A stretch of 64,000 nt of DNA, taken from positions 186,001 to 250,000 of the forward strand of contig NZ_BEWM01000001.1 of NCBI RefSeq assembly GCF_002723935.1, written 5' to 3'. Below, one piece after another: positions 9,031 through 17,265 of this stretch. The stretch is from Gluconobacter cerinus. Its GTDB lineage: Bacteria > Pseudomonadota > Alphaproteobacteria > Acetobacterales > Acetobacteraceae. The position numbers and the translations under genes are program-made. A model generated the notes under the pieces. The model ran no database searches. It was not told the origin of the DNA and saw nothing but the letters and a program-made list of their open reading frames with translations. The stretch's first letter is position 1, and the number at the start of each line of letters is the position of its first letter.

Positions 9031-10362
9031 ATGAATGCTCTCTCTTCCGAACCCACGCTCAATGACCTTCTGACAAGCCGCCCTCCTCTGGAGGTCAATG
9101 CGCGCGATGGTCTTCTTTTTGAAGGCGTGCCTCTGCATGTCATCGCCGCCGTAGCAGGAACCCCCTGCTGGATCACGGGAGCAGGCACTCTGCGTCGCCG
9201 TGCAAACGCGCTCAAAGCTGCGTTTGAAGCCCGCAACTTGCCGGTGCATTTCCATTTCGCGATGAAATCACAGGATCATCAAGCCACACTGACGATCCTC
9301 CGCGAATGTGGCTATGGCGTGGACATCGTGAGCGGTGGAGAGATGACCCGCGCGCTACATGCCGGGATCAAGCCGAATGGAATCGTCTTTTCAGGCGTCG
9401 GGAAATCGGATCTTGAACTTCGCGCCGCAGTGGAACACGGCATCCGGCAGATCAATGTCGAGAGCGTGGAAGAGCTTTATCGCCTGAACGATATTGCACA
9501 GGCCTGTGGCAAGATTGCTCCGGCAGCACTCCGCGTGAACCCGGATGTCGACGCACAGACGCATGACAAGATCAGCACGGGCCGCGCGGGAGACAAGTTC
9601 GGGATCGAGCATCGCCGTGCGGTTAAACTGTACGCCGAAGCTGCTGCTTTGGAGCATGTGGAGCTTGTCGGCCTGGCGGTTCATCTTGGCAGTCAGATGC
9701 TGACGGCCGAGCCGTTCCGCCAGGGCTATTCCCGTCTGGCAGATATGGTTCGGGAAATTCGTGCCCTTGGACATACCGTCAAAACAGTGGACTGTGGCGG
9801 TGGGCTAGGCATTCGCTATCAGGACGAAATCGCTCCACCACCGGAAATGCTGGCAGGCGTCATTGCCGAATCACTTGGAGACCTTGGGGTTGAGCTTAGC
9901 ATTGAGCCCGGCCGCTGGCTCTCTGCTCCGACAGGAATTCTGCTGTCCCGCGTGATCGAAACAAAAGCAGGCAATCCGGATTTCGTCGTGATCGACGCGG
10001 CAATGAACGATCTCGCCCGTCCTGCGCTTTATGATTCTTGGCACGGTATCCTGCCCGTCGCTCCGGCGGCATTTAACGATGCACTCAAGCCATGGGACGT
10101 GGTGGGGCCAGTCTGTGAAAGCAGCGATATCTTTGCCAAGGACCGGGTTCTGCCCGCTTCCCTGAAGCGCGGAGATCTTGTGGCCCTTCTGGATACGGGA
10201 GCGTACGGATCCGTCATGAGTTCGACCTATAATTCCCGGCCGTTTGCTGCGCAGGTTCTGGTCGATAATGGTCGCTGGGAGATCATCCGCCAGCGACAGA
10301 GCGTCCAAGACCTGATCGCCGCAGAAACTATTCCGGACTGGCTCCTGCCCGCCCATGGCTGA
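9031..10362 (+). CDS. lysA: Diaminopimelate decarboxylase
   Basis: 443 residues. A PLP-dependent fold-III (alanine racemase-like) decarboxylase that makes L-lysine from meso-diaminopimelate. The PLP lysine is K79 in FHFAMKSQ. The glycine-rich phosphate loop VDCGGGLG and the C-terminal GPVCESSD are present, the latter carrying the cysteine that completes the partner active site in the dimer. The start follows TAGGAAG. The end overlaps the next gene by eight bases. Pairing with a TIGR02302 gene is typical of alphaproteobacteria. Confidence 0.95.
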   Translation: MNALSSEPTLNDLLTSRPPLEVNARDGLLFEGVPLHVIAAVAGTPCWITGAGTLRRRANALKAAFEARNLPVHFHFAMKSQDHQATLTILRECGYGVDIVSGGEMTRALHAGIKPNGIVFSGVGKSDLELRAAVEHGIRQINVESVEELYRLNDIAQACGKIAPAALRVNPDVDAQTHDKISTGRAGDKFGIEHRRAVKLYAEAAALEHVELVGLAVHLGSQMLTAEPFRQGYSRLADMVREIRALGHTVKTVDCGGGLGIRYQDEIAPPPEMLAGVIAESLGDLGVELSIEPGRWLSAPTGILLSRVIETKAGNPDFVVIDAAMNDLARPALYDSWHGILPVAPAAFNDALKPWDVVGPVCESSDIFAKDRVLPASLKRGDLVALLDTGAYGSVMSSTYNSRPFAAQVLVDNGRWEIIRQRQSVQDLIAAETIPDWLLPAHG

Positions 10363-13036
10363 TTCGTTTGCCGCAGCAGCTCGCCTAGCATCCGTCCGCC
10401 GTCGCGCTCGACGCGTTCTGTGGTGGGAACACGCCTGGCCAGCTCTGCGCTGGTCTTTGCTTCTTGCGGCATTCTATCTGCTGGCCTGTCTGGCCCGCAT
10501 TCCCCAGTCACTGCCTGACTGGTTACACATTCTTTTCGAGCTCACAGTCTTAGGAACTGCCTTCTGGCTGGGCGTCAAAGGGCTGCGTGCTATCCCGCAG
10601 CCTACGGATGCTCAGGTTGATCGTCGGATCGAGCGCGACTCTCGCCTGGCCTATCAGCCCCTTCTGACTCTTGCCGACCGCCCGGCCTACGCAGCAGATG
10701 GCGAACAAGGCGCCATCTGGACGCAACACGTTCAACGTGTGGTTTCTTCTCTGGGACCGCTTAAGGTCAGCCTGCCAAAGCCAGACGTCACGACGCAGGA
10801 AAAACTCGGGCTGGCCTCTGTAGCTGCAGCCCTTGCCATTGCGGCCGTTCTGAGCGGATCACATTCCCAATCCCGCTTGCACGCTGGCCTTGTGCCCGGT
10901 GTCGATGACGACAGTATTCCGCTCCCGTCCGTTCAGGCCTGGATCGACCGACCATCCTACGCTCCCGGCGCGCCAGTGTTTCTGTCGCAAACGCAGCAGG
11001 GCAATCCCATACACGTTCCTCAGGGCGCCATTCTAAATGCGACCATCACAGGCACATTCGGGCGTCCGGTTCTTCGGGGGGCAACCTCCATCAGTCATGA
11101 CCGTCTGGACGAACGGAGCTGGAGCGAAAAAGCCACGTTGCAGCAGACTGGCACTGTCACGCTAAAAGCCCGCGGTCGCACGTTGGGTTCATGGCGCGTG
11201 GACGTCGAGCCGGATCTGCCCCCAGTCGTAGTCTGGGACGGAAAACCCGCTCCCCAGAAAGATGACTGGCGCACCAGCCTTCCCTGGCATGTTCAGCAGA
11301 CTTATGGCGTAGCCTCTCTGGAAGTGGAAATCCGACTACCTAACCTGCCCAAAGGCCGCATCGTGCGTGTTCCAGTGCCACTGAATGGACACCCCAAAGA
11401 TGCGAAGGGAGAGGCACGCCCGGATCTTTCTTCGGACCCATTTGCCGGAATGGAAGTCGAAGGGCGCCTTCATGCCGTTAGTGTTTCCGGCCGGGAAAAC
11501 CACAGTGCTTTTGTGCGCTTCCACCTAGGTTCGCGGAAGTTTTCGGACCCACTGGCACGAGCCATTGTCGCATTGCGTCGCCGCTTGATGCTGGGACAGG
11601 AACGTCCGCAGCAGGCGGCAGACGAACTGAAGCTCCTGACGCAGACAACGGATGTCCTCGCCCTCCTCGCCCCACTTGGCCTCGATATTGCTTCCCTGCA
11701 ATCCAATGCTCCTGAAGGAGCGGCGGAACAGGTGCCGGGGCAGCTTTGGGCACTAGCTCTGTATCTCGATGATCTCCGCCGGGACGGGCCGGAAATTGCG
11801 GATGCAGCCGCGGCCGTCCGGGCAGCACAGCAGAGTGTTCAGCAACAGCTCGATCACATGCAGTCTCTGGGAGAGAAAGGCCATACGCTGGCTGAACAGG
11901 AAGAACTTCAGAAGCGCACGAAAGCTCTCAAGGATGCCCTTAACCACCGCATGCAGCTTCTTTTTCAGAAGGCAGCCCAGAGCGGCATCATGATGCCGCA
12001 ATCCGGCACAAGCTCTGCTGATCCATGGTCAGATCAGATGCAGCGCCTTCAGAACGATGCATCGCAGGGGCATGGGGATGAAGCATTACGTAAACTCCAG
12101 CAAATGGAAGACATGGCCGAGCATATGCGTCAGGCCACGCCGGAAGATCTGAAAGCCCTCGCGGCTCAGATGAAGGCTCAGGAAGAGGCACGCGCGCAAC
12201 GTGCCGCTCTTCATGATCTGGTTCATCGGGAAACGACCCTGCTGGATCATGCACAGGCCCGTTTGTCTGCTGCCCGCAAGGCCGCTCTGCCGCCTGACCA
12301 GCAGGACGGCCATGAAGACATCAGCCAGATGTCTACAGCCGATTTGCTGCGCCAGCTTGGAATGCAGCCGCCGCCGAATATGGAACAGTCAGCAGCTCCA
12401 AAACCGGCAGCGCCTGTTGATCCTGCGACAGTCGCGGCGCAGTCGCCTGAGCGCCGCGCAGATCATGCCTTCCAGCGTGCATTGTCTCGGGTGGATGAAA
12501 TTCTTGGCCGGCGGGTCAAAGACCTGACAGGCAAGCCCGCCACTGCGTTCGACAAGGCAAAAGCAGATATGCAGGATGCTCGCAAGGCCTTGGCAGACCG
12601 GAAGGATGATCAGGCGCTTACGGCAGAACAGAAGGCTCTCGCGGATCTGTCTGAGGCCGGAAAGCAGATGCGCCAGAGCCAGAAGTCCGGCGGGTCTGGT
12701 CAGGGTAAAGGCGGAAGCCTGAGTTTCATCCCATCCATGGGCGGTGGTGGCTCCGGGCAACAGCAGCATGGCAAGGCTGGACAGCAGGGTGACGGAGGCG
12801 ATCAGCCTGACGCCGGGGATGACGACGACGGGGACGAAGACCGCAAGGATCAGGATCCACTGGGCCGCAAGCTCGGCGAAGGCCAGAGCGGCAAGGATTC
12901 GGACGCCCACATCCCTGATCGTAACGCCCGTGATCGGGCGCGGGACATCGAACGTGAGCTACGTCGTCGCGCTTCCGACAGAACCCGCCCTCAGGGTGAA
13001 CTGGACTATCTGGAACGTCTTCTAAAGTCGTTTTGA
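10355..13036 (+). CDS. TIGR02302/DUF4175 membrane protein of unknown function
   Basis: 893 residues. The N-terminus has two transmembrane helices (about residues 25-75), a third follows near 150-165, then a beta-rich region, then a long Gln/Ala/Lys-rich helical stretch with coiled-coil character (about 480-770), and a Gly/Asp-rich low-complexity tail before a basic end (ELRRRASDRTRPQGELDYLERLLKSF). This arrangement matches TIGR02302, an alphaproteobacterial family with no known function, usually found directly after lysA as here. It overlaps lysA by eight bases. The topology suggests an inner-membrane protein with a large soluble domain. Confidence 0.85.
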   Translation: MADSFAAAARLASVRRRARRVLWWEHAWPALRWSLLLAAFYLLACLARIPQSLPDWLHILFELTVLGTAFWLGVKGLRAIPQPTDAQVDRRIERDSRLAYQPLLTLADRPAYAADGEQGAIWTQHVQRVVSSLGPLKVSLPKPDVTTQEKLGLASVAAALAIAAVLSGSHSQSRLHAGLVPGVDDDSIPLPSVQAWIDRPSYAPGAPVFLSQTQQGNPIHVPQGAILNATITGTFGRPVLRGATSISHDRLDERSWSEKATLQQTGTVTLKARGRTLGSWRVDVEPDLPPVVVWDGKPAPQKDDWRTSLPWHVQQTYGVASLEVEIRLPNLPKGRIVRVPVPLNGHPKDAKGEARPDLSSDPFAGMEVEGRLHAVSVSGRENHSAFVRFHLGSRKFSDPLARAIVALRRRLMLGQERPQQAADELKLLTQTTDVLALLAPLGLDIASLQSNAPEGAAEQVPGQLWALALYLDDLRRDGPEIADAAAAVRAAQQSVQQQLDHMQSLGEKGHTLAEQEELQKRTKALKDALNHRMQLLFQKAAQSGIMMPQSGTSSADPWSDQMQRLQNDASQGHGDEALRKLQQMEDMAEHMRQATPEDLKALAAQMKAQEEARAQRAALHDLVHRETTLLDHAQARLSAARKAALPPDQQDGHEDISQMSTADLLRQLGMQPPPNMEQSAAPKPAAPVDPATVAAQSPERRADHAFQRALSRVDEILGRRVKDLTGKPATAFDKAKADMQDARKALADRKDDQALTAEQKALADLSEAGKQMRQSQKSGGSGQGKGGSLSFIPSMGGGGSGQQQHGKAGQQGDGGDQPDAGDDDDGDEDRKDQDPLGRKLGEGQSGKDSDAHIPDRNARDRARDIERELRRRASDRTRPQGELDYLERLLKSF

Positions 13037-13050
13037 AGCCACAAAAAAAA

Positions 13051-13084
13051 GTGCTCAGGATTTTCTCCTGAGCACCTTTTTTTA
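13051..13084. terminator. Bidirectional intrinsic terminator
   Basis: GTGCTCAGGA pairs perfectly with TCCTGAGCAC around TTTTC, with eight A before and seven T soon after. It can end both the rightward lysA operon and the leftward phosphate cluster. Confidence 0.93.
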
Positions 13085-13103
13085 TACCGAAAACAGATAT
13101 GTC

Positions 13104-13790
13104 TCAGGGAACGCGATAAAACGGGTTGGGAAGAAGGAAGCCCTTCTCTGCATGTCCGTCCGCAAGATCAGAAGGCTGATCTCCCAGGCTTGCAATGATC
13201 GTATAACCCTTGGCCTCGATGGCAGCGCGTGCCGGTGCCTTATAGTGCGCCGCATATCCATGAGATGTCATTGGACGTAGATCCAGCCCGTCCCAATGCT
13301 TGATTCCAGCCAAATGAAGATTGCGTGCTGTCGCTTCACGCTCATCTTCATGACGGCCTGTGATGAAGAACACAGCGACATGATTCCGTTCGGCTTCATC
13401 AATCAGAGCCAGCGTGGAAGCGAACGCCGGAGCACGGCCGCTCTTTTCCCAGGCAATCGCCCCGCAAGGACCTTTCGGCAGCGCATCACAGGGACCATTG
13501 GCAATATAACCAAAGTTGTCCGCACGGATCTCGTCCCAATTGGAGAGTGTCGTCTCATCAATATCGAGAACAATAGCCGGCTTGCGAACCTGAGGCGCCC
13601 GCTCGGACACCCAGTGACGAGCCTGTGCGATCACCGTGTCAAAATCGTGCTGGTAATCACCACTATCGTGATACGCGCTGGCAGCCATGACAGCGTCACC
13701 AACGTTGGCAGGCTGCTCGGCGTAGGCCGCAAGTGGCGTGAGAGCCGCACTAAAAAAAAGCCCGGTGGCGAGCAGAAAGGAACGGGTCAT
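13104..13790 (-). CDS. Secreted HAD acid phosphatase (class B/e(P4)-like)
   Basis: 228 residues with a signal peptide cleaved near AAYA-E (residue 24). HAD motifs: VLDIDETTLSN (nucleophile Asp76, Asp78), the threonine motif FITGRHEDER, and LGDQPSDL for metal binding. This is the HAD-IIIB acid phosphatase family (PF03767), periplasmic enzymes that remove phosphate from nucleotides and other esters. The frame is open upstream to 14039, but that part lies inside the MFS gene; ATG 13790 overlaps the MFS stop (ATGA) and opens the signal peptide. It is the last gene of the phosphate cluster. Confidence 0.9.
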   Translation of the reverse strand: MTRSFLLATGLFFSAALTPLAAYAEQPANVGDAVMAASAYHDSGDYQHDFDTVIAQARHWVSERAPQVRKPAIVLDIDETTLSNWDEIRADNFGYIANGPCDALPKGPCGAIAWEKSGRAPAFASTLALIDEAERNHVAVFFITGRHEDEREATARNLHLAGIKHWDGLDLRPMTSHGYAAHYKAPARAAIEAKGYTIIASLGDQPSDLADGHAEKGFLLPNPFYRVP

Positions 13791-14929
13791 GGCGGGGCCA
13801 CCTTTCGCGAAAAGAGAACAAGACCGACCCCGACGAGGGCCAGAGCCGTTCCGATAACGGAAACACCGGGATAACCCAACCCCATGGACAGAGCGACACC
13901 ACCCAGAGCGGCCCCGATCGCATTGCCAAGATTGAAGGCGCCGATATTGACCGAGGATGCCAGGGCTGGTGCATCGTGAGCAGCCTGCATGACCCGCATC
14001 TGAAGAGCTGGCATCAAGGCAAATGTCGCCGCGCCCCAAACGAGTGTTGCGATCAATGCACCTGGAACGGTTTGAGCCACCCAGGGGAAGAGCAGCATGA
14101 CGGCACCCAGAATGGGAAAGAACATCAGCAGACTGCCATCCAGAGAGCGATCCGCGCTGCGGCCACCAATCGCATTTCCGATGGAGAATCCAACGCCCGT
14201 CAGCATCAGAGCAACCGTAATGACCAGTGGGCTGGCATGCGTGATATGCTGAAGAATAGGCGTGATATACGTGTAGAGCACGAACATGGCCCCTGCCCCG
14301 ATGGCCGTCGTGGTCAAAGCGAGAAGAACATTGGCCCTTAACAACGCCTTGAGTTCGCTGGCAACGTCTGGAACAGGACCGGCTTCACGGGCTGGAAGAG
14401 CCAGTTGCACGGCAATCATGGTCAGAACGCCCAGAATGGCCGTCACACCAAAGGCCATGTGCCAGCCGAAATTCATACCAAGCCAGGTGGCAGCCGGGAC
14501 ACCGATAATGTTGGCGACCGTCAGCCCCATGAACATTGTTGCCACGGCACTCGCCCGGCGTTCTGGTGCAACAACGGCAGACGCTTCAACAGCACCCAGC
14601 CCGAAGAACGCACCATGCGCCAGACTGGTCAGAACGCGTGAAGCGAACAGAAGCTCATAGCTTCCTGCCACGGCAGACAGGAGGTTCCCTGCAACGTAAA
14701 GCCCCATCAGGAGCGTCAGGGCGAATTTCCGACGAAGTCTTGCGAGAAGAAGAGTAATGAAAGGCGCGCCGACCATCACGCCCACAGCATAGGCCGTTAC
14801 AAGTCCGCCCGCTTTCGGGACAGTAACCTGAAGGCCCTGTGCAATGACAGGCAGAAGACCCATCGGAGTGAATTCGGTGGTTCCGATGGCGAACGCGCCC
14901 ACGGCCAGCGCCAATAAAGGCCAGTTCAC
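13787..14929 (-). CDS. MFS transporter, DHA1 (AraJ/YdhP-like) family
   Basis: About 380 residues, twelve hydrophobic helices. The first helix has the signature VGAFAIGTTEFTPMG seen in the AraJ/YdhP/NepI branch of drug:H+ and sugar/nucleoside exporters. The substrate is unknown. The open frame reaches a TTG at 14935, but GTG 14929 is preferred because GGAG lies seven bases upstream of it. That GGAG is inside the 3' arm of a nested inverted repeat (14937-14987), so translation could be controlled by RNA folding. The stop overlaps the phosphatase start. Confidence 0.87.
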   Translation of the reverse strand: MNWPLLALAVGAFAIGTTEFTPMGLLPVIAQGLQVTVPKAGGLVTAYAVGVMVGAPFITLLLARLRRKFALTLLMGLYVAGNLLSAVAGSYELLFASRVLTSLAHGAFFGLGAVEASAVVAPERRASAVATMFMGLTVANIIGVPAATWLGMNFGWHMAFGVTAILGVLTMIAVQLALPAREAGPVPDVASELKALLRANVLLALTTTAIGAGAMFVLYTYITPILQHITHASPLVITVALMLTGVGFSIGNAIGGRSADRSLDGSLLMFFPILGAVMLLFPWVAQTVPGALIATLVWGAATFALMPALQMRVMQAAHDAPALASSVNIGAFNLGNAIGAALGGVALSMGLGYPGVSVIGTALALVGVGLVLFSRKVAPP

Positions 14930-14936
14930 GGGCAAT

Positions 14937-14987
14937 CTCCGGGATTAACAAGTGTTCGAGGATGATCGAACCATGCCAGTCCCGGAG
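14937..14987 (-). promoter_or_regulatory. Nested hairpin covering the MFS ribosome binding site
   Basis: Two perfect nested inverted repeats: outer arms CTCCGGGA (14937-14944) and TCCCGGAG (14980-14987); inner arms GTTCGA (14954-14959) and TCGAAC (14966-14971) with a six-base loop. On the mRNA the outer 3' arm TCCCGGAG contains the Shine-Dalgarno GGAG of the MFS gene, so folding would hide it. It lies between the cdh stop and the MFS start. Confidence 0.55.
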
Positions 14988-15007
14988 GCAGAGAACAAGA
15001 TGGAGGG

Positions 15008-15784
15008 TTACATCATCCCGTTCATGTGCATACCCGGCTCCATGCCGTCCATATGCATGCTCTTGTGTTTTGGATCATCAATCTTGCACTTGTGATCCTG
15101 AACTTCCTCACCAGATGCACGGTCCAGAGCATGAGCGACATCGTCGAGAATGACGAAGCCACCATGATGGCCCGGTGTCACCACGATCGTATGATCGCCC
15201 ATGTTCTCCGCACCGATCAGCCGGAAAGGCGACTGATCAAGGGTCTGCACCAGCTTGGCACGATACGGATGACCGTAAAGGGAGACCGGGGTCCAGTCCT
15301 CACCAATCATGTTCTTGTCAATTTCCCCACGGACATAGGGCGTCAGACAGTCAATATGAATGTGAAGTTGATCCTGCGTCCGGCCATCACGGGAATTGAT
15401 AGCCAGCGAAAGATGATCGTCTGAAACGGGAAAACCATATCCCTCAGACACCCGGTGACGTTCGGCCCAAGCTTCAGAGAAATAGTTTGGCGTGTCAGTC
15501 TGAAGCAACGAAGGATCTTCGATGCCTGGCACTTTCCGTGTCGGGATGAGCAGATACTGACCATGCCCGGCCAGATCTTTCAGAAGAGCATAACCATCCT
15601 GCGGATCATACACCGCACACGGATGATGCTGCGCGTCCTTCGCGCAACGGCTTCCGACAAGCTCCCACAACTTGTTACGGTCATGCCCGGGAACCTTGCC
15701 ACAACCGACAAGGCCGGCACCAATCGTGAGGGCCGCACACAGTCCCAATGCAGCCTTAGTCCCGATCTTCATTCTCAAACTCAT
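15008..15784 (-). CDS. cdh: CDP-diacylglycerol diphosphatase, predicted lipoprotein
   Basis: 258 residues. The core INSRDGRTQDQLHIHIDC is the HIT-like active-site block of CDP-diacylglycerol pyrophosphatase (E. coli Cdh, 251 residues), which splits CDP-diacylglycerol into CMP and phosphatidate at the membrane. The N-terminus has a hydrophobic segment ending in LVGC, which fits a lipobox, so it may be lipid-anchored. The last 20 residues or so are rich in His and Met (KHKSMHMDG, GMHMNGMM), a possible metal-binding tail not expected in the family. The ATG overlaps the ppx stop (ATGA) with AGGGAAG upstream. Confidence 0.88.
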   Translation of the reverse strand: MSLRMKIGTKAALGLCAALTIGAGLVGCGKVPGHDRNKLWELVGSRCAKDAQHHPCAVYDPQDGYALLKDLAGHGQYLLIPTRKVPGIEDPSLLQTDTPNYFSEAWAERHRVSEGYGFPVSDDHLSLAINSRDGRTQDQLHIHIDCLTPYVRGEIDKNMIGEDWTPVSLYGHPYRAKLVQTLDQSPFRLIGAENMGDHTIVVTPGHHGGFVILDDVAHALDRASGEEVQDHKCKIDDPKHKSMHMDGMEPGMHMNGMM

Positions 15785-17259
15785 TCTTCCCTTACCTGAG
15801 CCTCAAGCTGCATGGCTGCGGCCAATCGTTCAAAGCGTCGACGGACTGCACTTCCTGCTGCACGGACACTCCGTGCACCGAGGATCAGCACAAGCTGAGG
15901 TTCTTCCACCAGTAGGCGGCATTCTTCCAGCAACACTTCCGTTCCCGCGCACAGCGTATAGGCCAGACGCAGCGCCAGACCCAGCTTCACAGCACGATCA
16001 ATTTCAGAGCGGGACAGAAGGCGGCGCGATGGCTCAATCAATGGAGAGTCCATTGCCACTTCATAACGCACGGCCAGGGTCAGGCCGATAAATGCACGGG
16101 CCGTGTGTTCGAACCCCACGCCGTGACAATGCATCACACGCTGATAGGTCTGTTCAGCACGATATTCCGGATGATCGTATGATCCGATATCCGAGAGGGT
16201 ACAGGTCAGTTGACGCAGACGCTTCTGAGACTGTGTCTCACCCCGGAAAATCGGTGTCGTCCAATCCACGAGCGCCTTGGAGAGCGTTACGCTTCGCGCC
16301 AAACGGTCCGCCATTTCCTCCGCCAGCGTCGTCATGGGGTCCTCCCCGGCGACAGAGGAGGCGACGTGTCGCATGTACCAGCCTTCCCGCAGGCCATCCA
16401 CGCTGAAGACCACTTTGGACGGACGAACACGTTCCATCAGGCACTTGAGGACGACCGCTGCGAAGGGCGCATCACCCAATCGCTTCCGTGGGGCATTCGG
16501 CAATTTTTCAAGAGTGCGTTTTGAGGCACCGATGACCCAATCCGACATCTCGCGTGCTTCACCCTCGGAAAGCGTGAAGAGATGGACAAGATTCAGAGGA
16601 TACTGCGTCCGTGCAATCTGAAGACGTGCCAGAGCCCGGAACGCTCCGCCGACCAGATACAATGGGCGGCCACTCATACCCGGAAGCCAGTTGACCTCCT
16701 GGAGCATTTCAGAGGCAATCCGCTCAGCTTCCAGCAGAACACCCTTCGCCCGATCCTGAAGACGAATGACGCCAAGCTTGGTTGTCAGGGCTTCGTAATA
16801 CTGCCCGTCAGCAACGTGGATCAGCTCCAGTGAGCCGCCGCCGATATCCGCGACCAGACCATTGGCTTCCGGCAGCCCGCAGAGAACACCACGGGCCGCA
16901 TAATCTGCTTCCTCAGTGCCTTCGAGCACACGAATGGCCACACCCGGCATTCTTGCCCGGATGGCAGAAACGAAGTCAGGCCCGTTGGAGGCATCACGCA
17001 CAGCCGCGGTAGCCAGAACCTCGAAAGGTTCCGCTCCCATGGCCCGCGCGACGGTGTGGAACCGGCCCAACACGTCCATCGCCAATGTAACGCCTTCGTC
17101 GTTTAGGCGACCCGTTGCATCCAGACCGCGCCCCAGCTTGAGTGTCACTTTCTCATTGAAGATGGGGAGCGGATTGCGCGCTACGCCTTCGAAGACCACG
17201 AGCCGAACGGAGTTGGACCCGAGATCAACGATGGCGGAGCGCTGTGCAGATGATGACAT
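15781..17259 (-). CDS. ppx: Exopolyphosphatase, Ppx/GppA family
   Basis: 492 residues of the ASKHA-fold Ppx/GppA family, which removes phosphate from polyphosphate ends and may also hydrolyse pppGpp. Motifs: IVDLGSNSVRLVVFE (phosphate-1 loop), EVLATAAVRDASNG, LEGTEEADYAARG and VADIGGGSLEL (phosphate-2 loop). The C-terminal part is an HD-like helical domain. It begins six bases after ppk, so the kinase and phosphatase of polyphosphate form one operon, and its end is coupled to cdh. Confidence 0.93.
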   Translation of the reverse strand: MSSSAQRSAIVDLGSNSVRLVVFEGVARNPLPIFNEKVTLKLGRGLDATGRLNDEGVTLAMDVLGRFHTVARAMGAEPFEVLATAAVRDASNGPDFVSAIRARMPGVAIRVLEGTEEADYAARGVLCGLPEANGLVADIGGGSLELIHVADGQYYEALTTKLGVIRLQDRAKGVLLEAERIASEMLQEVNWLPGMSGRPLYLVGGAFRALARLQIARTQYPLNLVHLFTLSEGEAREMSDWVIGASKRTLEKLPNAPRKRLGDAPFAAVVLKCLMERVRPSKVVFSVDGLREGWYMRHVASSVAGEDPMTTLAEEMADRLARSVTLSKALVDWTTPIFRGETQSQKRLRQLTCTLSDIGSYDHPEYRAEQTYQRVMHCHGVGFEHTARAFIGLTLAVRYEVAMDSPLIEPSRRLLSRSEIDRAVKLGLALRLAYTLCAGTEVLLEECRLLVEEPQLVLILGARSVRAAGSAVRRRFERLAAAMQLEAQVREE

Positions 17260-17265
17260 GAGGTT

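Noticed and set aside
13791..14039. N-terminal extension of the acid phosphatase frame
   Set aside because: It lies inside the MFS gene in another frame; the ATG at 13790 opens a clear signal peptide and overlaps the MFS stop.
16100..16125. GTTCGAACC-like T-loop sequence within ppx as a tRNA
   Set aside because: No acceptor, D or anticodon stems could be formed around it, and it is within a conserved coding region.
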